Below the pieces are notes generated by a model. That model saw nothing but the letters and a program-made list of their open reading frames with translations. It made no database searches and was not told where the DNA came from. From positions 170,384 through 234,383 of the forward strand of contig JAMPFD010000003.1 of NCBI GenBank assembly GCA_023664625.1: a stretch of 64,000 bases of DNA. Reading direction: 5' to 3'. Positions 53,228 through 61,353 of this stretch are shown here, piece by piece (position 1 is the first letter of the stretch; every line of letters begins with the position of its first letter). This DNA is from Bacillota bacterium (lineage in GTDB: Bacteria; Bacteroidota; Bacteroidia; Bacteroidales; Bacteroidaceae). The position numbers were made by a program, and so were the translations under genes.

Positions 53228-53956
53228 ATGGCAAAGTTACAAATGCTGTCCTTTGAGGACGACGATATTATCGCACGACGCATCAAGGAGGAATCAAATT
53301 ACTGCGACGTGGCCCATCTGTATGTCGCCACCTATGGCATCTGTCAGGTAATCCTTCAGGAATTGTCGCCGATAGACCTTGACGGAAACGGACGGCTCAC
53401 AATCTGCGCGAATGTCGAGAAACAAAATGTGACGCCGGGATATAAGAATTGGAAAGGAACATTCGGTGTGTCGACCTACGATTTGGATAGTGAAACTTCC
53501 CGACGGATGTATGAGTTCAAAGATTTCGACAAGGAGTTTGTGGAATTTGTGGCCAATCTCGTGCTTGATGTCTTGATTGAGATTGATGAAGCAAACGGCG
53601 GCAAAAACCGGCTGGCGCAACGGCGTGAAGAGATTATGCAGAATCTGCGCGAGTGCGGCTTTGAAAAGAAAATCCTGCTTGAACGCTACTCCAAGCTGAG
53701 CCGCGACCGGAAACATCGCGCGATGGTCTATAACTGCTTCGGTCAAAAGATAGGCGATGCGCTGAAAGTGGAGATTGTCAGCACAGCCACCGGCGAAGTC
53801 GTAGCATCGAAATGGGATGAAGAACTACCCCGCTGCGCCGACAGCCGTAAGTCGGCCATCAACAAGGCCGGTTGGGACGGCGACACATTCCGCGTGTACA
53901 TCGGACGGCCAAGACCGTTTGACAGTATTTTGGTAAAATTACAACCCGGTCAATGA
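53228..53956 (+). CDS. Unknown cytoplasmic protein, 242 aa
   Basis: No signal peptide, membrane segment or known motif is seen. The N-half is mixed alpha/beta (VAHLYVATYGICQVILQELS), the middle helical and basic (LLERYSKLSRDRKHRAMVYN), and the C-half beta-rich (VEIVSTATGEVVASKWDEEL). It is packed between its neighbours with 3 and 10 bases. Not recognised. Confidence 0.6.
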   Translation: MAKLQMLSFEDDDIIARRIKEESNYCDVAHLYVATYGICQVILQELSPIDLDGNGRLTICANVEKQNVTPGYKNWKGTFGVSTYDLDSETSRRMYEFKDFDKEFVEFVANLVLDVLIEIDEANGGKNRLAQRREEIMQNLRECGFEKKILLERYSKLSRDRKHRAMVYNCFGQKIGDALKVEIVSTATGEVVASKWDEELPRCADSRKSAINKAGWDGDTFRVYIGRPRPFDSILVKLQPGQ

Positions 53957-53966
53957 ATGATGCGTT

Positions 53967-54455
53967 ATGTTTGATTACGAAGAAATAGACAGGACTGTCC
54001 GCGACAATAAACTTCCACTTCACAAAATCGAAGGGAGTGAAAAAGTGAAATGGTACCGCAAGGCGATTGATACCGACGGGTATGTTGCACCTGAAGCCTT
54101 GCTTGGTCTCGGCAATTGCTATGCCTCGGGGCATGGAGTGGAACAAGATTGGGAGAAAGCGGCGGAATTCTACCGCGAGGCGGCTGATATGTGTGACCCT
54201 CAGGCGCAATATCTGCTTGCCGGCTGCTATGCCGAGGGCAATGGTGTCGGGCAGGATATGGCGGAAGCTGTGAAACTGTATAAACGAGCGGCGACAAATA
54301 CCTGTGAAAACAAGGGGTATTTCGGTCATGCGGGAGCTATGCGCTGCCTGGCTGACTGCTACGCCAACGGCAACGGTGTGAGAAAGAACGCCAAGCAAGC
54401 CACCGCATGGTACGCCAAAGCTGAGGAACTGGAAGCAGATTCAAAAACATGTTGA
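53967..54455 (+). CDS. Small Sel1-repeat protein C
   Basis: Over 162 residues three Sel1 repeats follow one another: LLGLGNCYASGHGVEQDWEK, LLAGCYAEGNGVGQDMAEAV and RCLADCYANGNGVRKNAKQA. It is the third Sel1 protein of the operon and more regular than the two large ones. Cytoplasmic by lack of signal. Binding partner unknown. Confidence 0.8.
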   Translation: MFDYEEIDRTVRDNKLPLHKIEGSEKVKWYRKAIDTDGYVAPEALLGLGNCYASGHGVEQDWEKAAEFYREAADMCDPQAQYLLAGCYAEGNGVGQDMAEAVKLYKRAATNTCENKGYFGHAGAMRCLADCYANGNGVRKNAKQATAWYAKAEELEADSKTC

Positions 54456-54474
54456 TAACAGTGATATATTAAGT

Positions 54475-54966
54475 ATGGATAATATTTTGCAAATTGTGAA
54501 GGAACACTTGCCACAAGCGGGAACGGAGTTAAGCATATACACTTTTTTAGCCTCGGATGCCCTTTGGCTTGGCAAACTGAAATCACAACGCTCTTTTGTC
54601 ACTGTGGCGGAAGATACAATACTCGGATTGTACATTGTCGTGATGGATGACGGTTCGGTTCATCTGCTGGAATTGCCTGCCGAAAGGAAACGCTACGACC
54701 TGTCTAATCTCGACGAAGACCATATCATAGGATATTGCTCCGCCGGCTTTCCCGCTTTCATGGAAATCATGAATCTGTACATGGAAGCGGAAAGACGTCT
54801 TGCAGAACTTGAACCCACCGTAGAGACAGATGTATTCGAGAAAGAATGTGAGCAAGCGGAAACCGAACTTCGAAAGAAAGTTGACAAAATAGATGCCACT
54901 GCAATTGAAGACCCCGAAGGGCTGTGGAGTACGATGATTGAAGAAATGAGAGCCTGTATCTGCTGA
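54475..54966 (+). CDS. Unknown protein, possibly SUKH-like
   Basis: The 163-residue protein has a beta-rich core (DTILGLYIVVMDDGSVHLLE) followed by YDLSNLDEDHIIGYCSAGFP, reminiscent of the strand-loop-helix end of SUKH immunity proteins, then a coiled-coil-like C-terminal helix. The resemblance is weak. It sits 19 bases after Sel1 C. Confidence 0.5.
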   Translation: MDNILQIVKEHLPQAGTELSIYTFLASDALWLGKLKSQRSFVTVAEDTILGLYIVVMDDGSVHLLELPAERKRYDLSNLDEDHIIGYCSAGFPAFMEIMNLYMEAERRLAELEPTVETDVFEKECEQAETELRKKVDKIDATAIEDPEGLWSTMIEEMRACIC

Positions 54967-54985
54967 TTACTCATAATTGTTGATT

Positions 54986-55330
54986 ATGAACCATATACGA
55001 GCAAAGCATATTGTTTTGGCAGTCATCGCTATTACGATGGTCTGTCTGTTTCGTGCTTGCTACAATGTCTTTGTCAACTGTGAGCAAGAGGAGTATATCT
55101 CGCCGAAGGAGACGAACACGATAATCGTACAATATGATTTCATGTCGCGCCCCACGGTTTACAAAAAGCATTGGCTGTGGGACAAAGAATTGTGGTCATA
55201 TCCCGGCAGCGGGTTTATGGAAACCGTGCATTTCGGCGTGGAATGGCTATCAGAAGAGAGCTTCCGCATTTTTTATGAGGATGTACGTGATGACAAGTAC
55301 AACGAGGATTTCATTATAGCAATACCTTGA
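54986..55330 (+). CDS. Small single-pass membrane protein, unknown
   Basis: The ATG at 54986 (MNHIRAKHIVLAVIAITMVC) was preferred over a TTG three codons upstream. One N-terminal membrane helix precedes an outer domain of about 85 residues with YVS/FEW-type aromatics (FGVEWLSEESFRIFYEDV). No lipobox in correct position is convincing. Last intact gene of the Sel1 operon; the AraC-type remnant begins two bases after its stop. Confidence 0.6.
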   Translation: MNHIRAKHIVLAVIAITMVCLFRACYNVFVNCEQEEYISPKETNTIIVQYDFMSRPTVYKKHWLWDKELWSYPGSGFMETVHFGVEWLSEESFRIFYEDVRDDKYNEDFIIAIP

Positions 55331-55332
55331 TT

Positions 55333-55578
55333 ATGGACAATGCTTACATTCAATTTATCCGCCCGTCAGTGCGGTTGCAGCAGTATATGCACCACTACCG
55401 GATATAGAACAGTGATGAGAAGCAGGATACGCTGACCTTTCCAATTGGATGTCCACAACTGATTTTTCATCGCCAGACTCGGTTTTATATTCCTGAGTTG
55501 AGAGCAGAACAGGCAAGATTCTCCATAAGCGGTCAGCTCCTGGCAACTCTGCACCATACTGCCACAACCTTAAAATAA
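55333..55578 (+). pseudogene. Decayed N-terminal remnant of an AraC-type regulator
   Basis: The frame from the ATG at 55333 reads MDNAYIQFIRPSVRLQQYMH, an in-frame TAG at 55405, then DTLTFPIGCPQLIFHRQTRF, as in the sensor domain (DUF6597-type) of AraC-family regulators. It then goes on to a TAA at 55576. The helix-turn-helix half is missing. The stop plus truncation show it is a relic. Confidence 0.6.
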
Positions 55579-55587
55579 AATAAATAA

Positions 55588-55619
55588 TTTGCCCATATAA
55601 CTATTTTTATATATATTTG
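55588..55619 (+). promoter_or_regulatory. Promoter of ychF
   Basis: TTTG (55588-55591), 20 bases, then TATATTTG (55612-55619) match the -33/-7 boxes well. The leader to the start at 55751 is about 125 bases. Confidence 0.7.
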
Positions 55620-55750
55620 CAGATTAAATCCGCAAAATGCAGCCGGCCTTTCCGCACTTACAGGAAAGGCTGACAACCGCTCACCTCCTGTAAAGACAGG
55701 AAAAGCAAGGAATAGATTCAACAACAATAAAAAAAAAGCACAAAGAATAA

Positions 55751-56851
55751 ATGGCACTAAAATGTGGTATCGTAGGACTGCCTAACGTCGGCAAGTCAAC
55801 ACTCTTCAACTGCCTGTCAAGCGCGAAGGCACAGGCGGCAAACTTCCCTTTCTGCACAATCGAGCCTAACGTCGGCGTCATCACCGTGCCCGACGAACGG
55901 CTCACAAAGCTCGCGGAGATTGTCCATCCCGGACGCATCGTGCCGGCGACATGCGAGATTGTCGACATCGCCGGACTCGTGAAAGGCGCGAGCAAGGGCG
56001 AGGGACTCGGCAACAAGTTCCTCGGCAACATACGTGAGACGGATGCCATAATACACGTTCTCAGATGCTTCGATGATGACAACATCACTCATGTCGACGG
56101 ATGCATCGACCCTGTCCGTGACAAGGAAATCATAGACACCGAACTCCAGCTGAAGGACCTTGAGACCATCGAGGCCAAATATGCCAAGACACAGAAAATG
56201 GCTTCCACGGGAAACAAGGATGCCAAGGTGGAGTTCAATGTCATGTCGGCATACAAGGAATGCCTCGAGGCCGGACGCAACGCACGCACCGTCACCTTCG
56301 ACAGCAAGGAGGAGCAGGAAGCGGCGCGCAATCTCTTCCTCCTCACCTCCAAGCCCGTGCTCTACGTCTGCAACGTCGATGAGACGGCAGCCAGGGACGG
56401 CAACGAATGGACCCGCAAGATAGAGGCCATTGCCGCTGAGGAAGGCGCCGAGTCAATGATAGTTGCAGCAAAGACCGAAGAGGACATCGCCGGCTTCGAA
56501 AGCTACGAGGACAAGCAGATGTTCCTCGAGGAACTCGGTCTGGAGGAGTCCGGAGTGAACCGCCTGATAAAGAAAGCCTACGCCCTGCTCAACCTTCAGA
56601 CGTTCATCACCGCAGGAGAAATGGAAGTGAAGGCCTGGACATACAAGAAAGGATGGAAAGCCCCTCAGTGTGCCGGCGTGATACACACCGACTTCGAGAA
56701 AGGCTTCATCCGTGCCGAAGTCATAAAGTACGAGGATTATATCACGTACAAGTCCGAGGCAGCCATCAAGGAAGCCGGCAAACTCGGAATCGAAGGCAAG
56801 GAATATGTCGTGCAGGACGGTGACATCATGCACTTCAGATTCAATGTGTAG
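55751..56851 (+). CDS. ychF: Redox-regulated ATPase YchF
   Basis: The 366-residue Obg-family protein has the P-loop GLPNVGKST, switch segment DIAGLVKGASKGEGLG and a C-terminal TGS domain ending YVVQDGDIMHFRFNV. The NVDE segment replaces the usual NKxD, the feature that gives YchF ATP over GTP preference. It binds ribosomes and affects translation and oxidative stress response. Own promoter upstream; GT/CA arms follow. Confidence 0.95.
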   Translation: MALKCGIVGLPNVGKSTLFNCLSSAKAQAANFPFCTIEPNVGVITVPDERLTKLAEIVHPGRIVPATCEIVDIAGLVKGASKGEGLGNKFLGNIRETDAIIHVLRCFDDDNITHVDGCIDPVRDKEIIDTELQLKDLETIEAKYAKTQKMASTGNKDAKVEFNVMSAYKECLEAGRNARTVTFDSKEEQEAARNLFLLTSKPVLYVCNVDETAARDGNEWTRKIEAIAAEEGAESMIVAAKTEEDIAGFESYEDKQMFLEELGLEESGVNRLIKKAYALLNLQTFITAGEMEVKAWTYKKGWKAPQCAGVIHTDFEKGFIRAEVIKYEDYITYKSEAAIKEAGKLGIEGKEYVVQDGDIMHFRFNV

Positions 56852-57036
56852 ACCTTACGGTTATAGTGGTTACATGGTTGTGGGGAAATAAGGTTATACG
56901 GAAGTATGCCGTAACCCATCTGCGGATGCACGGCATCCCCACCCCTGCGATAACCGTAAAAAAACTCACAACCGCATGGCCATAAAGCCTATATACAACC
57001 GTAAAAGCCATAACCATACAACCATAAACCCGTAAC
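56852..57036. repeat. Paired GT-rich and CA-rich arms between ychF and lgt
   Basis: GACCTTACGGTTATAGTGG, ACATGGTTGTGGGG and AAGGTTATACGG on the left face AACCGTAAAAAAACTCACAACC and CCATAACCATACAACCATAA on the right, ending at the lgt start. It is the clearest complete arm pair. No promoter box is found, so lgt may be read from ychF. Confidence 0.6.
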
Positions 57037-57939
57037 ATGTCACTCTTCATCAACTGGAATCCCGACCTCATAGCCTTTCATCTCGGCCCGATCTCCATAC
57101 GCTGGTACTCCCTCTGCTGGATAATAGGACTCCTCGGCGCATACCTCTGCGTACGCCGCCTCTACATCCAACAGAAATACGGCGAGGAGAAATTCGAGCC
57201 GCTGTTCCTCTACTGCTTCTGCGGCATAATCATCGGAGCACGCCTCGGCCACTGCATCTTCTACCAGCCTGACTATTTCCTCACATCCGCAAAAGGAATC
57301 TTCGAGATGCTCATCCCCGTCAAGCTCTTCGGCAACGGCATCCTCGACTCCCTCTCCACCGGACAGTGGCACTTCACAGGCTACGAAGGGCTCGCCTCCC
57401 ACGGCGGCTCCGCAGGCGCACTGCTCGCCATCTGGCTCTACTGCCGCCACCAGGCAATGAAACTCCTCACTGTCTTCGACATGGTAGCCATAGCCACACC
57501 GATAACCTGCACCTTCATACGCCTCGGCAACCTCATGAACTCCGAAATAATAGGCAAGCCGACAGACCTACCATGGGCATTCGTCTTTGAACGCACAGAC
57601 CTCCTGCCACGACATCCGGGACAGCTCTACGAAGCACTGTTCTATGCACTCATGTTCCTCATCCTGTGGACCATATACAGCAGGAACGACAGGCTTTCCG
57701 CCGCAACTCCCGCAAACACACAGCCCTTGACACACAAAAAGTCATTCATCGGCTCAGGACTTTATTTCGGCATACTCCTTTTCGGCATCTTCACCTTCCG
57801 CTTCTTCATCGAATACACAAAGGAAGAGCAGGTTGACTTCGAGAACGGCATGCTCTTCAATATGGGACAGCTGCTCTCCGTGCCGTTCATCATCGCAGGG
57901 GCTCTCTTCACCCTACGGGGACTGAGGAAAAAAGGATGA
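57037..57939 (+). CDS. lgt: Prolipoprotein diacylglyceryl transferase
   Basis: The 300-residue membrane protein has about seven helices. FIRLGNLMNSEIIGKPTD is the Lgt signature (R-x-GN-xxN-xE), and GLASHGGSAGALLAIW the second conserved loop; ISIRWYSLCWIIG opens helix 1. It adds diacylglycerol to the lipobox Cys of prolipoproteins. The GT-rich arm follows the stop. Confidence 0.95.
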   Translation: MSLFINWNPDLIAFHLGPISIRWYSLCWIIGLLGAYLCVRRLYIQQKYGEEKFEPLFLYCFCGIIIGARLGHCIFYQPDYFLTSAKGIFEMLIPVKLFGNGILDSLSTGQWHFTGYEGLASHGGSAGALLAIWLYCRHQAMKLLTVFDMVAIATPITCTFIRLGNLMNSEIIGKPTDLPWAFVFERTDLLPRHPGQLYEALFYALMFLILWTIYSRNDRLSAATPANTQPLTHKKSFIGSGLYFGILLFGIFTFRFFIEYTKEEQVDFENGMLFNMGQLLSVPFIIAGALFTLRGLRKKG

Positions 57940-58010
57940 AGTGCGGGGCTACGGCTGTAAGGTTATGGAACTGTAAGTTTTTTGACGGTTATAAGGCTGT
58001 GCGGTTATGC
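57940..58010. repeat. GT-rich degenerate arm after lgt
   Basis: GGGGCTACGGCTGTAAGGTT and GACGGTTATAAGGCTGTGCGG follow the lgt stop. No matching CA-rich arm is recognised in the 1.26-kb gap, which otherwise holds array F, the 21-bp triplet, a hairpin, the promoter and the riboswitch. Confidence 0.45.
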
Positions 58011-58247
58011 AAGCATCTATTCTCTCTTCATGTCAACCGTGTCAGCGGCTTGCAGGATTGTGGGTTTCAAGATTCTGAAGATACGGTCACCGAAGGAATG
58101 CCGTGCGTCCGCAAATAATCAATGCTTACATGCATGATAACATATCGGAATGCCACAGTAGCCCACGAGCATGGCACTCCCGCCGACAACAGACCGACAT
58201 TCAGACTTTTACAACACACACCGTCATATCTTGCCGCACCATTATGC

Positions 58248-58332
58248 AAAAGGTCATGCCTGACATTGCCAAAAGTAACCTTTTGCATCGCCGATGGTTA
58301 CCTTTTCATCTGCGAAAGGTAACGATTCCCGT
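58248..58332. repeat. Four-unit 22-bp array, copy F
   Basis: Cores start at 58253 (GTCAT), 58275 (GTAAC), 58297 (GTTAC) and 58319 (GTAAC), exactly 22 bp apart, with spacers CATTGCC, GCATCGCC and CATCTGCG. It lies about 600 bases upstream of the cobalamin promoter. Confidence 0.8.
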
Positions 58333-58495
58333 GAATCAACATGAGTTCTCCATAAGCATATAAAAAGCATCCATGCCGTGTTCATCAAGAAATGACTGCC
58401 TCTGTCAGAACATTTTCATCAGGCTCAGCCAAATCGCCATCCATCAGAGATGAGCGCGCCTGAAAGCGGCGGCAACAAGCGCAGGTCATTGAAAC

Positions 58496-58554
58496 AAAGA
58501 ACAATATAACTCTTACAAAGAACAATATAACTCTTACAAAGAACAATATAACTC
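58496..58554. repeat. Three-copy 21-bp direct repeat
   Basis: The unit AAAGAACAATATAACTCTTAC occurs at 58496 and 58517, with a third partial copy (AAAGAACAATATAACTC) at 58538. The repeats are identical where they overlap, suggesting recent expansion. Confidence 0.85.
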
Positions 58555-58620
58555 AATACGGTAAAACAAGGACATACCGGTTGCAAAAAAAGCATGGAAG
58601 CCATGCCCCCGTCAGATGCA

Positions 58621-58676
58621 ACGGAGAGACTGTCACGCGATTAAAAAAAAATCCGGCAGTCTCTCCGTTTTCTTTA
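58621..58676 (+). terminator. Isolated terminator-like hairpin
   Basis: A perfect 12-bp stem, ACGGAGAGACTG (58621-58632) and CAGTCTCTCCGT (58657-58668), is followed by TTTTCTTTATT. It has a loop of 24 bases containing an A-run. There is no gene for 680 bases upstream, so either a small RNA or read-through from lgt is terminated. Confidence 0.55.
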
Positions 58677-58889
58677 TTATTACGCCGGATACAGGGTTCC
58701 GCCGTTATCATGGGCAATGTACGGGCCGTACATGAACATAGCCTAATGTGCCGGCCTCATTCTTGCCGGTGACAGCATCGTCTGCCCATGAACCCTGTTC
58801 TATGCCCCTGCACGTTACGGCACCGGCACGGGATTGCGCCCGCATATAACCCATGACCATTACTGTCAGGGAAAAAACCGCAGAAATTA

Positions 58890-58921
58890 TTTGGAGGTTC
58901 GGAAAATTTACCGTAACTTTG
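58890..58921 (+). promoter_or_regulatory. Promoter of the cobalamin uptake operon
   Basis: TTTG (58890-58893), 20 bases, then TAACTTTG (58914-58921), a perfect -33/-7 pair. Transcription would start just before the riboswitch. Confidence 0.75.
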
Positions 58922-58932
58922 CCACGCATTTT

Positions 58933-59136
58933 GGTTCTCCGCATGCCGGAAAGCATGCCGGAGCTAAGAGGGAACGCAGTGAGAATCTGCGACATTACCC
59001 GATGCTGTGAGTCCTTTATTCAAGGACAGCCGCATGATGGTCACTGAACCGTCAACGGACACGTGGAAACCTCCGTTGGCAATTTGTTCGGGAAGACCGG
59101 CTGTCTCTTAAGGATTAAGTCAGAAGACCTGCCATG
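58933..59136 (+). promoter_or_regulatory. Cobalamin (B12) riboswitch
   Basis: Landmarks appear in the right order: GCCGG-type stem, TAAGAGGGAACGCAGTGAGA, ATCTGCGAC, ACCCGATGCTGTGAG, the B12 box as GGTCACTG, GGGAAGACCGG and the closing AAGTCAGAAGACCTGCC. It sits between a good promoter and the BtuB-like receptor gene and would shut expression down when cobalamin is plentiful. Confidence 0.9.
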
Positions 59137-59200
59137 TGCTAAAAAAAGAAACAAGCGTCCACGGGATTATGGATGCAGAAAAAAAACATAACATACTGTC

Positions 59201-61192
59201 ATGATTTATTGCAGAAGGGCTTCACGGCTCGTCGCAGTTGTCTGCATTATCTTCATGTCCTGTCCCGGCATCCGGTATGCCCGGGCACAGGCGACTGTAC
59301 CTCCGTCTGCTGACGGCGGCAGGGAGAGGTGGGCGGACACGCTGACAACCGTGGAAGTATACGGACGGCGGCCGCTTGCCACCCGCCAGACTCTCGCAGG
59401 CACTGAGCTGCAGGCACTCTCCTCGACAAGCATCGCCGACGCGCTGAAATATTTTGCCGGCGTGCAGATAAAGGACTATGGCGGACTGGGCGGACTGAAG
59501 ACCGTCAACGTCCGCTCCCTCGGCGCGCAGCATGTCGGAATATACATCGACGGCATCAGGGTCACCAACGCCCAGAACGGCACAGTGGACTTGGGAAAGT
59601 TCTCCCTCTCGACAATGGAGACCGTCGAGCTCTACAATGCCAACAAGCTTGACGACTGCCAGTCGGCATCGGAGTATGCGTCAGGAGCAACGGTGTACCT
59701 CCGTACGCGGCACCCGCAGAAAGACTCCCTGTCGGCACAGCTGCGCATTGCTTCGTTCGGCACGTATATGGCAAAGGCCAACCTCCAGTTCAAGCGTGCA
59801 GGATGGGCAGGCTTCATTGACGTGGAGGGTCTGACGACAAAGGGTGACTATCCTTTCAGGTACAAGTCGGAATATGAGGACACAGTAGGCCGGCGCGACA
59901 ACTCCGACATAAAGTACGGGCGCATCGAAGGCACTCTGTTCAAGGGAGGCTTCTCCTCACACATATACTATTATTTCTCCGAACGCGGATGCCCGGGAGG
60001 AATAGTGAGAAGGCTGTCGGACAAGTACACCAACGTCGGCAGGGAATGGGACGGCGATTTCTTCATCCAGTCGGCCTACTCGCGGCAGTACGGCTCCCAC
60101 CGCTTCAAGGTCAATGCCAAATATACCAACGAATACCTGCGCTACTGCACCGACTATCCTGAGAACCAGAACACTGCCAAGGTTGACAACCACTACCGTC
60201 AGGAAGACATCTACGGGGCGGCGTGCTACAGCTGGCGGCCGTGGAGCTGGCTGACACTGAGCACAAGCTACGACATACGCTACTCCAAGCTCCATGCCGA
60301 CCTGAAATATTTCGACACAGTCCACCGCACCGACCAGAAGCAAGTCGTTGCCGTACAGATAAACCGCAGCGGACTGCAGCTGGCGGCCTCACTGCTCCAT
60401 CAGCACTACAAGGACTACACGCGGACACACTGCGGTGCCGCAGACCCTTTGGACAGGTTCACTCCCGCCGTATCTCTCGGATACAGCATCAAGGGACTGA
60501 CCCTCAGGGCATGGTACAAGAAAATCTTCCGCGCCCCTACCCTCAACGACCTTTACTACACACAGACAGGCAACCGCAACCTTAAGCCGGAGTACACGAA
60601 GCAGTGGAACATCGGTGCGGAATGGCGACACAATGCGCCTCGATGGAGTGCATCGCTGCAGGCTGACGCATATATCAACAGGATAGAGAACCGCATTGTC
60701 TGCCTGCCTCTGAAAGGAACGTACACCTGGTCAATGATGAACTACGGCTATACCTTCTGCCGCGGACTCAACGCCACGGGAAACGTGCGCCGCAGCCTCG
60801 GCGACTGGAACCTCTCACTGCTGACATCGCTGACATGGCAGCGTGACCTCGACCGCACGGACCCGGAGGGCGACACATACGACAAACCGATATGCTACTC
60901 TCCTACCCTCTCCTACGGCATCACGGGAATCATTGCGTGGCGGAGCCTCTCCCTCACCGTCTCTGACCTGCATGTCTCGGAGCGCATGTGGTCGTACGCC
61001 GACCCTGAGGACATGCTCAAGCCGTACAACAATGTCGACATCAAGCTCTCCTACACGCATGCCCTGACAAAAAAGACCGGCATCGGTGTATGCCTCGAAG
61101 TCAATGACCTGCTTGACGAACAGTACGAGCATATCCCGCGCTACCCCATGCCGGGACGAAACTACCGCCTGACGCTCTCACTGTCACTGTAG
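59201..61192 (+). CDS. btuB: TonB-dependent receptor, BtuB-like cobalamin transporter
   Basis: The 663-residue protein has a signal peptide (about residues 1-30), a plug domain (ALSSTSIADALKYFAGVQIK, then NVRSLGAQHVGIYIDGIRV) and a 22-strand-type barrel ending YRLTLSLSL. It lacks the SusC-type N-terminal extension. The riboswitch and the BtuG-like gene downstream identify the ligand as cobalamin. It is the first gene of the operon. Confidence 0.88.
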   Translation: MIYCRRASRLVAVVCIIFMSCPGIRYARAQATVPPSADGGRERWADTLTTVEVYGRRPLATRQTLAGTELQALSSTSIADALKYFAGVQIKDYGGLGGLKTVNVRSLGAQHVGIYIDGIRVTNAQNGTVDLGKFSLSTMETVELYNANKLDDCQSASEYASGATVYLRTRHPQKDSLSAQLRIASFGTYMAKANLQFKRAGWAGFIDVEGLTTKGDYPFRYKSEYEDTVGRRDNSDIKYGRIEGTLFKGGFSSHIYYYFSERGCPGGIVRRLSDKYTNVGREWDGDFFIQSAYSRQYGSHRFKVNAKYTNEYLRYCTDYPENQNTAKVDNHYRQEDIYGAACYSWRPWSWLTLSTSYDIRYSKLHADLKYFDTVHRTDQKQVVAVQINRSGLQLAASLLHQHYKDYTRTHCGAADPLDRFTPAVSLGYSIKGLTLRAWYKKIFRAPTLNDLYYTQTGNRNLKPEYTKQWNIGAEWRHNAPRWSASLQADAYINRIENRIVCLPLKGTYTWSMMNYGYTFCRGLNATGNVRRSLGDWNLSLLTSLTWQRDLDRTDPEGDTYDKPICYSPTLSYGITGIIAWRSLSLTVSDLHVSERMWSYADPEDMLKPYNNVDIKLSYTHALTKKTGIGVCLEVNDLLDEQYEHIPRYPMPGRNYRLTLSLSL

Positions 61193-61217
61193 AACACGGG
61201 TTTTCAGAAAGAACGAG

Positions 61218-61266
61218 ATTTAGTACAACATAAATTAAATATAAACTAATTTACAACAGTTACTTA
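61218..61266. mobile_element. Partial MITE-like end
   Basis: ATATAAACTAATTTACAACAGTTACTTA reproduces the right end of the elements at 16.8 and 37.5 kb (one end only; shown here in part). It lies between the receptor and BtuG-like genes, about 35 bases before the latter. Confidence 0.45.
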
Positions 61267-61353
61267 GTTACTTATAACAGCAAACAACAACCATAAAGAA
61301 TGAAACAAATGCTATCGTCCATCATTTCCGTGATATTAATCTACATCCGGAAC

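Noticed and set aside
55355..55757. Overlapping minus-strand frames before ychF
   Set aside because: They lie opposite the AraC-type relic and the ychF promoter and lack any start signal or similarity.
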